A program made the position numbers and the translations under genes. Shown piece by piece: positions 1-6,782 of a stretch of DNA of 22,664 nucleotides; position 1 is the first letter of the stretch, and every line of letters begins with the position of its first letter. Source of the DNA: Gemmataceae bacterium. GTDB taxonomy: Bacteria > Planctomycetota > Planctomycetia > Gemmatales > Gemmataceae. The notes under the pieces were generated by a model, which saw nothing but the letters and a program-made list of their open reading frames with translations, did no database searches and was not told the DNA's origin. The DNA lies in the NCBI GenBank assembly GCA_009691815.1, contig SIAL01000014.1, positions 1-22,664 of the forward strand, read 5' to 3'.

Positions 1-1
1 G

Positions 2-280
2 TACCAGCATTGTGCCTTGGTAAAAGACTTGGCCAAGAGTTTGAATATCGAATTGCTGTTCCTGCCTTCGTATTCGCCAAACCTAAACTTGATTGAACGG
101 TTGTGGAAGTTCACTAAGAAAAAGGTCCTGTATGGTCGTCATTACGACATCTTCGCTGCCTTTTGTGGAGCAATCGATGGTTGCCTTGGCAAAATAGAAA
201 TCGACCATCGCAAAGAACTGAGGGCTTGGATTACCCACAATTTTCAGACATTTCGAAATGCTTCATTCTTGGCCGCATAG
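2..280 (+). CDS. IS630-family transposase, C-terminal fragment (cut by window edge)
   Basis: The frame is open from the first bases of the window and ends at a TAG, so only the last ~92 residues are seen. The segment LFLPSYSPNLNLIERLWKF matches the signature of IS630/Tc1-mariner DDE transposases (family knowledge: LPxYSPxLNPIExxW), whose Glu is the third catalytic acid; it is present here. The first two Asp residues would lie to the left of the window. It is the only plus-strand coding sequence in the window and stops 18 bases before the stop codon of the convergent propeller gene. I cannot tell whether the whole element is intact. I saw no clear terminal inverted repeat in the short space to its right. 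It is probably a mobile element copy inserted just downstream of the propeller gene. Confidence 0.85.
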   Translation, partial: YQHCALVKDLAKSLNIELLFLPSYSPNLNLIERLWKFTKKKVLYGRHYDIFAAFCGAIDGCLGKIEIDHRKELRAWITHNFQTFRNASFLAA

Positions 281-298
281 AGTATAAAGCAAATCCTC

Positions 299-1417
299 TT
301 ACTTTCCACCCAACAAAAAGAGTGTTCCGCCTTTGTCGTCTTTGCGATCCGAGGCAACCAAAACCCGGTTCCCGGCCAAAGCAACCGACCCGGCAATGGG
401 TCCATCTAGGACAACCTTTTGTAAAAGTTCCCCTTTTTCCAATCCCAAAACATACAGGTTTCCATCAAGCGAAGGAGCAATTACTTTTTTTGAAGCAACC
501 ACGGGAGAACCATCCACCCAACCCCCGGTTAGGAAAGACCAGCGTGGTTTTCCCGTGCTAGCGTCCAGCGCATGAACCCTTTTGTCCCTTGCCCCAATAA
601 TCACCAAATCCGGGGTGGCAACGGCCGAGGAACGAAACTCGGCGGGCCGGACATCGGGAGAAAAGGCCCAATCCGCCTTTGCTTGTTTGATTTGAATTGC
701 TTGAACTTCTTTGGACATGGTTCCCACATACAGTTTGTCGCCAAGGATCGAGGCCGAGGCCCCGGTTTGCCCATTGAGGGCCACGGAGGCAACCTCTTTG
801 CCGGATTCAATTTCAATGATGTGGAGGGTACTATCACAACCCGCGGCAAAGGTTTTGCCGCCGGCAATGGCCGGGGTCCCATAAAAAGGGCCTTCCATGG
901 GAAATTTCCAGCGCACTTTTCCCAAAAGGTCAAGGCAATAAAGGCTGTTATCATGCGTCCCCTGAAGGATCGAAGTCCCATCCGTATTGGCCCCACCACT
1001 TATCTCACCCATCGTGTCAAGAGTCCACTTTATGGTCCCCTTTGCCTTGTCGAAAGCAACGATCTTGCCGTCGGCATCCCCGACAACCACCAAGTCGGCG
1101 ACAATACAGGCCGCCGCCCGGATGGGCCCGGTTTTTACGGTCCAAAGCGCTTTGCCATCGGTAAGGTTTACGGCGTGGAATTTACCATCAAGCGTCCCAA
1201 GGTAGGCCGTTTTTCCATCATGAACGGGAGTAGCTTCGACCCCATCCCCGGCATAAAACGACCAAAGGACCTCCAACTTATCGGCTATATTGGTTGTGGA
1301 AGATCCCGTTTGAGCCGGGGTCCCGCGAAAGATGGGCCACGAACTTATCGTTTCTCCCAAAAGGGGTGCGACAAAAATCGAGCAAAAGACCAAACAAACA
1401 GGCCGCAAAAGTTTCAT
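299..1417 (-). CDS. Exported PQQ-like (BamB-type) eight-blade beta-propeller protein
   Basis: 372 aa. Residues 1 to about 21 are a Sec signal peptide (basic start, hydrophobic core, cleavage near LLGETIS), so the protein is exported. The mature part begins with WPIFRGT, a motif common at the head of planctomycete propellers. About eight blades of the PQQ-like type follow, each with a version of V-x-x-G-x-x-D-G-x-(I/L)-x-A-(L/F)-D-x-x-(T/K)-G-x-x-x-W, for example ALDASTGKPRWSF and AFDKAKGTIKWTL. I see no adjacent-cysteine pair or catalytic Asp/Glu setting as in true quinoprotein dehydrogenases, so a structural or binding role is more likely; this is inference. It lies 117 bases downstream of the unknown 275-aa gene and may have its own promoter. 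The start ATG has only a weak purine tract upstream. Substrate or partner is unknown. Confidence 0.85.
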   Translation of the reverse strand: MKLLRPVCLVFCSIFVAPLLGETISSWPIFRGTPAQTGSSTTNIADKLEVLWSFYAGDGVEATPVHDGKTAYLGTLDGKFHAVNLTDGKALWTVKTGPIRAAACIVADLVVVGDADGKIVAFDKAKGTIKWTLDTMGEISGGANTDGTSILQGTHDNSLYCLDLLGKVRWKFPMEGPFYGTPAIAGGKTFAAGCDSTLHIIEIESGKEVASVALNGQTGASASILGDKLYVGTMSKEVQAIQIKQAKADWAFSPDVRPAEFRSSAVATPDLVIIGARDKRVHALDASTGKPRWSFLTGGWVDGSPVVASKKVIAPSLDGNLYVLGLEKGELLQKVVLDGPIAGSVALAGNRVLVASDRKDDKGGTLFLLGGK

Positions 1418-1534
1418 GAATCATTCCCAAGGTGTCTACCTCTATCTTAGGGTAACCTTGTCACTTTCGAAATATCCCCCGACAAAAGGGCACAAGTATT
1501 AACAATTCGCCAACTTTTCCAAACAAGAAACGGA

Positions 1535-2362
1535 TTAACCTTTGCTTAGCTTGTCCTTCCCTATGGATCTCTGGGGGACCTTTCCTTTTTCATGAACAGG
1601 TTTTGACATTGCATCATGCAAAGCCCACGCCAAACCCGCCCAAGGGCTTAGCCCTCTTGGGGTAAATCCCAGCGTCCGGCCGGCATCATCCCCGAACAAA
1701 CATTCCATCATGGTCCGTTTGTCGGTCGCCTCCAGGTACCGAACCAAAACCTCGCGAGTGTACTCCAAATCGTCTGGATCAAGAACGGGGCCTACGCAAC
1801 CCGCACTCGCCATGACCTGCCCTTCTTGGGAAAGCAAGTCCCTTAGGGTTTGTGCGGTTCCGTGGGTGTGAATGTAAGCGGCTCGATACACGGAGGCCAA
1901 TATGGTTTCACGAATGTTTTGGACAGAAATCGCCTCGCTGCTCCATAATATCCCACCAAGCCACCAGTGATTTACCCAACGAGGAATTTCACCTCCAATG
2001 GGCATCGGGACTGTCCCTTGACGAATGTTGTATTCGCAGTCAAAACGATTGGTCCATCCTCCTAGGGAATCATCCGCAAGCACCAAAGCCAATTTGAACT
2101 CCCTTTGGAGTTCAGGGAAAACATTGGCCACTTCCAAAAGGGCTTTTTGTGCAACGAATTCCGCATCCAAACTCAAAAGGTCATCTAACAATTGCGTGAC
2201 ATGGCCTTTGGCCATGGGATTAACAAGGACAAGTGGAGGATAATTCAGAATCTGGCCTGGTGAATACAACAGGGTAAGGTAGTTTTGAAATCGTTCCCTA
2301 GTGGGCGGCAACCGATGAAGGTCACGCTGAATGGCAAGCAACGGGACATAGTCGATTTTCAT
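1535..2362 (-). CDS. Conserved-looking soluble protein of unknown function
   Basis: 275 aa, with no signal peptide and no membrane segment, so probably cytoplasmic. I do not recognise a named domain. The N-terminal part (MKIDYVPLLAIQRDLHRLPP and following) is helical and charged. The middle holds an unusual stretch rich in Trp, Gly and His around residues 110-150 (PRWVNHWWLGGILWSSEA), followed by YRAAYIHTHGTAQTLRDLL. The C-terminus is Lys/Arg-rich and probably disordered. The gene starts 14 bases after the stop of the small membrane protein gene, so the two are likely co-transcribed. The ATG at the 5' end is the first in frame, but no good Shine-Dalgarno sequence precedes it. The reading frame is long, in register and fits the codon pattern of its neighbours, so I am sure it is a gene but not of its job. 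Confidence 0.8.
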   Translation of the reverse strand: MKIDYVPLLAIQRDLHRLPPTRERFQNYLTLLYSPGQILNYPPLVLVNPMAKGHVTQLLDDLLSLDAEFVAQKALLEVANVFPELQREFKLALVLADDSLGGWTNRFDCEYNIRQGTVPMPIGGEIPRWVNHWWLGGILWSSEAISVQNIRETILASVYRAAYIHTHGTAQTLRDLLSQEGQVMASAGCVGPVLDPDDLEYTREVLVRYLEATDKRTMMECLFGDDAGRTLGFTPRGLSPWAGLAWALHDAMSKPVHEKGKVPQRSIGKDKLSKG

Positions 2363-2376
2363 GGGAATCCGAGAGG

Positions 2377-2814
2377 TTAACCCAGGCTACACGATTCGTT
2401 GGTTTTGCAACCCCTTGCCCTTTTTTGCCCCCAATAAACGCTCAAGGCCAAGGCAATCGGCGTGAAAACCTTGAACCATATCGGGTAGGGAAGGATCACT
2501 ATATTGAACACCGCCATTCCCAAAAGGAACCCGCCAAGGCCATATCCATGGGCCGGGTGTCTGCCGGGTCCTAGGCGGGTGGCGGTCCAAGTGGAAACAA
2601 AGGCGGTAATGGACCAAAACAGGCCACATACCGCCAAAAGCCAGGCGGGATAGCGGGCAACATGGGCCGAGCAAACCGCAAAATCCGTGGGATCCACATC
2701 AGGTGGAAAGGGGTGATAAGCATTACTAAAGCCTTCGACACCCGCCACCAAACCAAAGGCGATTATTAACCCAAGGAGGACGGCCCCAGCACTTTGAAGG
2801 ATCGAACGAAACAT
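2377..2814 (-). CDS. Small four-helix integral membrane protein, unknown function
   Basis: 145 aa from the chosen ATG (MFRSILQSAGAVLLG). An upstream in-frame ATG at 2856 would add 14 polar residues; I prefer 2814 because the first membrane helix begins almost at once and a GGGGAAA purine tract precedes it. Four hydrophobic segments are visible: about residues 5-28, 55-80, 90-112 and 115-132. The loop between the first two helices contains NAYHPFPPDVDP and would face outside if the N-terminus is inside. The tail is basic (GQKRARGC). No family is recognised. It sits 124 bases after the alcohol dehydrogenase gene and 14 bases before the 275-aa gene, so it may be the penultimate member of the same operon, or a separate two-gene unit. 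Confidence 0.7.
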   Translation of the reverse strand: MFRSILQSAGAVLLGLIIAFGLVAGVEGFSNAYHPFPPDVDPTDFAVCSAHVARYPAWLLAVCGLFWSITAFVSTWTATRLGPGRHPAHGYGLGGFLLGMAVFNIVILPYPIWFKVFTPIALALSVYWGQKRARGCKTNESCSLG

Positions 2815-2938
2815 GATTTTCCCCGTTTTCGTTCTACTTGGTCCAACCCATTCCATTGCTAAAAAGGATGCGACTTGTCCTTTTAACCAAAGGTAACTTA
2901 TCCAACCCTTAAAAAGATCTTATTTTACCAAAAAATAA

Positions 2939-4123
2939 CTACCATGCGGCCTCATAAAGCTGGATCAGTGAATCCTCCGTCAAAGGCCTGGGGTTAAAAG
3001 TGCCTGTCCATTGCTGCATAGCTTCTTCCGCCAAAATCGGGAAAATGCTTTTACTGATTCCCACATCCCTTAGCTTTCGTGGAAGCAATGCCATAGAGGA
3101 GAGCCTGTCGACCTCGGCGGCAAGAAAATTGGCCCCATCCGCTCGCCCTGACAAATCTTGATAAAGGTCACCCACCACCTCGCTGTTGTACCGAATCACA
3201 TGAGGAAGCATTAGGCTAACAGCGATTCCGTGGGTGATGCCATAGTGGGCGGTAATCGGATTGGCCGAAGCATGGGCCGCGCCCAACATGGCGTTTTCAA
3301 TGGCCATCCCGGATAGGTGCGCGCCCCAGAGCATGGCCATCCGGGCGTCGATGTTTTTTGGTTCCGAAAAGATAAGGGGAAAAGCCGCGGAGAGCAATCG
3401 CCAGGCTTCCCGGGCGTGGGAATTGGACCAAGGATTACGCCTTAGACAAACAAAGGATTCCAAGGCGTGAGCCAAGGCATCAATTCCGGTAACCGCGGCA
3501 ACCATGGGTGGCTGGGAAACTGTTAATTCCGGGTCTAGGATGGCTACGCGAAAGGCGGCCTTGGGATCCCCACAAGCCATTTTGGTCTGCGTTTTCGCTT
3601 CGGAAATTAGGGCGTAGGATTGGGCCTCGGACCCCGTCCCGGCGGTGGTGGGAATCCCAATCGAGGGGAGCATGGGTTGGGGAGCCTTGCCATAGCCCTT
3701 ATAGTCGGCCATGGTGCCGCCGTTGGTCAGCAGGAAATTGACCCCTTTGGCACAATCCATAGAACTCCCACCGCCCAAAGCCACAATAAAATCGACGGCA
3801 TTTTGGTGGGCAAATTCGGTCGCCTCGCTGATGAGGCGGCTGTCGGGGTTTTCACGAACTTCAGAGAAAAGGAAGATCTCCAGACCACATTCCCGGAGCA
3901 AACCCATCGCCCGCGCGGGATGCCCCGTGGCAACGACGCCGGGATCCGTTACAAGCATGACCCTGCTGCCGGAAAACTCTCGAACCAGCATCCCAACCTT
4001 TGACAACGAACCCCGCCCACAGATGACCCGAGTTCGAGGTTGGAAATCGAATGGGGAGAAACTAGAGGGATGCTTCGGCAAATGCCCGCTGCCTATAAAG
4101 GTGGCTGAAAAGGTTTCCTTCAT
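2939..4123 (-). CDS. Iron-containing (group III) alcohol dehydrogenase
   Basis: 394 aa, the usual size of the family; a cytoplasmic NAD(P)-dependent alcohol/aldehyde oxidoreductase. The nucleotide-binding loop VALGGGSSMDCAKG is at residues 114-127. Fe ligands, placed by comparison with FucO-type enzymes, are Asp215 and His219 (TGIDALAHALE), His284 (GAAHAS) and His298 (GITHGIA), with spacing of 4 and 14 that matches the family. The His usually found four residues after the third ligand is Asn288 here. The ATG chosen overlaps the end of the aldehyde dehydrogenase gene by 62 bases. A TTG codon near 4083, just before PKHPSS, would shorten the overlap and give a more typical N-terminus. Either way translation is probably coupled. 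Its position as third gene after a ligase and an aldehyde dehydrogenase suggests it reduces the aldehyde product, or starts the reverse oxidation. Substrate unknown. Confidence 0.9.
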   Translation of the reverse strand: MKETFSATFIGSGHLPKHPSSFSPFDFQPRTRVICGRGSLSKVGMLVREFSGSRVMLVTDPGVVATGHPARAMGLLRECGLEIFLFSEVRENPDSRLISEATEFAHQNAVDFIVALGGGSSMDCAKGVNFLLTNGGTMADYKGYGKAPQPMLPSIGIPTTAGTGSEAQSYALISEAKTQTKMACGDPKAAFRVAILDPELTVSQPPMVAAVTGIDALAHALESFVCLRRNPWSNSHAREAWRLLSAAFPLIFSEPKNIDARMAMLWGAHLSGMAIENAMLGAAHASANPITAHYGITHGIAVSLMLPHVIRYNSEVVGDLYQDLSGRADGANFLAAEVDRLSSMALLPRKLRDVGISKSIFPILAEEAMQQWTGTFNPRPLTEDSLIQLYEAAW

Positions 4124-5486
4124 GCGGCTGGTCCCATGATAGCTTAACTGTGGAGATTGGCCCGATATTCAAGCGTTCCACTAGCTTACTGTCGAGAAGT
4201 TGTTGGGTGAACTCCGGATCACCCGTGATAGCGGAAACCACTAGACTTGGGCCAATTCGAGCAAGCATTTCCTCTTGCGGGCATTGGATAATGCTAACAT
4301 ACGGGAAAAGGAATTCCTTGTTAGCCAGTGGATGTTCGGGAGAATCGCAAAGCACCACGCTGGGTAAAAGCCATGCGCATCGCCCCTCTTTGTGAACCCG
4401 GGGCGTGCCCCGAATTCGCTGGCAAACATCTTCTGCACCGGGGGTGGCCAACAGCCCGTCGATCATACCCGAAATGCGATCCGCCACATCGGGATTGGCA
4501 AAGGCGGAAACCTCAGCCTCGGTATTATCCCAAGCCCGAGCCTGAATTCGAGCGAGTCGGCTTCCAAGGGCCTCGGCCAGTTCCCTGGCGTGACTATGGG
4601 TATAAATGGCAGAAGCATTGATGCAAGACCGCCCCCCATTGGCCGCGACCGATTCCACCAACAGGTCTAGGTATCGTTCAAAGTGAGCGGAAGTATCCGC
4701 CCCCAAAAGCACTTTGCTGTATCCGGGTCCGTGAATTTCAACGCGATGATCCGCTTTGTAAGGATCGGTTGTGGTAGAGTCGCCAAAAAGGAGGCTCCTT
4801 TGACAGCCGCGCAAAATGTCCGCCGCCCCGGCGTGATCGGTAGGCAAAAAATTGAGCGCGGAAGCGGGGATTTTGGCCTTTTTCAGGGCCATAAGAAGCC
4901 TAAAAGGGGTCCAAGGCTCTTCGCGGCCAGGCTTGATTACCAAAGGGATCTTCAGGGCGATCGCAGGCACCCAAAGGGAATGAACCCCGGGACTGTTACT
5001 GGGAAGGATCGCCCCAAGGGCATCCGTGGTTGGGTAAAAACAGAGGGTCCGACCATCCTGTTTGCCGTGACCTTTGTCTAGGATGGAAAGGTCCATACCC
5101 CGAGTAAGCCCGGCAAGGATTTCATCCATGTTCCCCATCACATAGCCAACCTTTGCGGCATTGCGACGGCAAAAAACCATGGGACTGCCGGTGGTTGACG
5201 AAAGCATTCGGATATAGTCATCAAACGATTGTGAAGAATCACCACAATCAAGGGTGTCCTCGAGGAAGATTTTGGCAGCCTCCTTCACCCGGGCAAGGAG
5301 CTCCTTCATCGGGATCGCGGCCAGCTCTCGCCGGGCATTGGCCATTTGCGAAATATCTCGCATGATTTGGCTGCCAGTAACTTGACTTACCTCGGCTACC
5401 GGCTCCCCGGTCACATGATGGACCAGAGTTGTCTTTGACAAACTTTCGTAGGGTTTACCCAAACGAAGCGAAGGGATACGAATCAT
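4062..5486 (-). CDS. Aldehyde dehydrogenase superfamily protein, possibly an acyl reductase
   Basis: 474 aa. The ALDH fold is recognisable: Asn164 in LPSNSPGVHS, Lys185 in VIKPG (cofactor binding), a Rossmann segment ending at LLFGDS near residue 235, and the catalytic Cys288 in NGGRSCINAS. The context around the Cys resembles acylating enzymes of the LuxC and AdhE kinds more than the GQxC of ordinary hydrolytic ALDHs. Glu250 (VEIHGPG) could stand at the place of the usual general base, so hydrolytic activity cannot be excluded. The ~90-residue N-terminal part before the fold is helical. It starts 36 bases after the ligase stop and overlaps the alcohol dehydrogenase start. I infer that it reduces the acyl group activated by the ligase to an aldehyde, or does the reverse. 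No strong ribosome site precedes the ATG. Confidence 0.82.
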   Translation of the reverse strand: MIRIPSLRLGKPYESLSKTTLVHHVTGEPVAEVSQVTGSQIMRDISQMANARRELAAIPMKELLARVKEAAKIFLEDTLDCGDSSQSFDDYIRMLSSTTGSPMVFCRRNAAKVGYVMGNMDEILAGLTRGMDLSILDKGHGKQDGRTLCFYPTTDALGAILPSNSPGVHSLWVPAIALKIPLVIKPGREEPWTPFRLLMALKKAKIPASALNFLPTDHAGAADILRGCQRSLLFGDSTTTDPYKADHRVEIHGPGYSKVLLGADTSAHFERYLDLLVESVAANGGRSCINASAIYTHSHARELAEALGSRLARIQARAWDNTEAEVSAFANPDVADRISGMIDGLLATPGAEDVCQRIRGTPRVHKEGRCAWLLPSVVLCDSPEHPLANKEFLFPYVSIIQCPQEEMLARIGPSLVVSAITGDPEFTQQLLDSKLVERLNIGPISTVKLSWDQPHEGNLFSHLYRQRAFAEASL

Positions 5487-5522
5487 AGCTGTTTCCGTGG
5501 AATGGTTTGGTTTGCCTTGGAC

Positions 5523-6752
5523 TTAGTAAACACCAACAATAGTGGTAGCGGCCAATTCGCTAAAGGTGCGAACCCCACTTACGCCGTCCCAAGGGTACCG
5601 TTCATAGGGCAATTCACGCTCGCCTTCGTCCCTTTCCGGAAATCGGGGGACAAAAAACTCGCGCGTAAGAGTGGTCAACAAAACACGACCCGTTTGGCCG
5701 TATTCCACCTTCTTGGAATAGTCCTTTGGCTCAACCACTTCGGTGGCGGCCCGAGGTTGCGGCGCATAATAGGTGATTTTAAATCCATCATGGGGACCAA
5801 TGGGGCGGGAACAGGCCAGTCCCATTAGGGTATTGCCGTAGGTTGGGGTCATATAAACCTCACCCGAGTCAAGCATTTCCTCGTAGGCCTCACGGGTGAA
5901 CTGTGGGGTGAATTCGGTCCCGCCGGAAAAAATACCGGTAATCCCCGCGGCCTTGATACTTCGGAGGCCCCCTACGGGAACCTTTCGTCCAAACGAGCGA
6001 AACTTGTCTTCCAACTTGCCCGAGCGAAGCGCCTCGTCCAACGCCGCCAATAATTTGGGCGTGGTAAACATACACTTGATGTCGTGCCCCCCGGCCAGGA
6101 TGGCGAGTGCCTGATCGATAGCATGTTCTTTGTAGAGATTTGCCATCTCAATCTGACGCATTTTGATCAGCTTGACCACCCAACGAGGATCAAGGTCGAT
6201 GGAGAAACACATACCGCCGCGATGTTGGGCCAAGTGTTCAATGGCCAGACGAAGGCGCCTGGGGCCCGATGGCCCGAGCATGAGCCAATTGGAGCCCTTG
6301 GGAAAATGTTGATCGGGAAGGGTTTCCGACATCATTTCATAATCAATTCGATAGTCATCCAAAACGATGCGTGACTTGGGTAGCCCTGTGGTACCACCTG
6401 TTTCGAAAACATAAACCGGATTGCCTTCTAGGCCCCTTGGAACCCAGCGCTCAACCGGTCCACCCCGAAGCCACTCATCCTCAAAGGTTCCAAACAAATG
6501 GAGATCCTCCAAGGATTGAACATCCTTGGTCGGATTGAACTTGTAGGACTTTGCTTTTTCGAGCCAGAAAGGGGTCCCCGTATCGGGGCTAAAATGCCAA
6601 GCAACCGTTTCCCGGACATGCTGGTCAAGCTGTTCCTTGGCAAGCTTGACCTTGGATTCCAGAGTTACTTTGGGATCAAACCATTGGGCGGGTGAAAAAT
6701 AATCATTAAACCCAATGTTTCGTTCGTATTTGCTCACAACCTGAATCCTCAC
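5523..6752 (-). CDS. Adenylate-forming (PaaK/EhpF/LuxE-like) acyl-activating enzyme, no C-terminal lid
   Basis: 409 aa, cytoplasmic, ANL superfamily. The ATP-binding P-loop is FETGGTTGLPKS at residues 116-127 (family consensus TSGTTGxPK). The A5-type motif is YGNTLMG at 305-311, and a TGRVLLTTLTREFFVPRF stretch at 354-371 stands where the A7 region lies. The protein ends about 40 residues later, so the ~100-residue C-terminal lid domain with the A10 lysine is missing. It should therefore make an acyl- or aryl-adenylate, and whether it also forms a CoA thioester is doubtful. The reading frame begins with GTG at 6752. A second GTG at 6737 has a GAGG tract nine bases upstream and may be the true start. 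The gene lies 30 bases below the propeller gene at 6783 and 36 above the ALDH gene. Confidence 0.82.
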   Translation of the reverse strand: MRIQVVSKYERNIGFNDYFSPAQWFDPKVTLESKVKLAKEQLDQHVRETVAWHFSPDTGTPFWLEKAKSYKFNPTKDVQSLEDLHLFGTFEDEWLRGGPVERWVPRGLEGNPVYVFETGGTTGLPKSRIVLDDYRIDYEMMSETLPDQHFPKGSNWLMLGPSGPRRLRLAIEHLAQHRGGMCFSIDLDPRWVVKLIKMRQIEMANLYKEHAIDQALAILAGGHDIKCMFTTPKLLAALDEALRSGKLEDKFRSFGRKVPVGGLRSIKAAGITGIFSGGTEFTPQFTREAYEEMLDSGEVYMTPTYGNTLMGLACSRPIGPHDGFKITYYAPQPRAATEVVEPKDYSKKVEYGQTGRVLLTTLTREFFVPRFPERDEGERELPYERYPWDGVSGVRTFSELAATTIVGVY

Positions 6753-6782
6753 TGTTTGGAAAATGGGAAAAGCCCGTCGGGA

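Noticed and set aside
572..1450. A 292-codon plus-strand frame opposite the compact propeller
   Set aside because: Same reason: antisense shadow rich in Gly, Arg, Lys and Pro, with no domain and no ribosome site.
2939..6752. A lux-type bioluminescence operon
   Set aside because: The ligase and ALDH only resemble LuxE and LuxC in logic; no luciferase (LuxA/LuxB) or acyltransferase (LuxD) gene is present.
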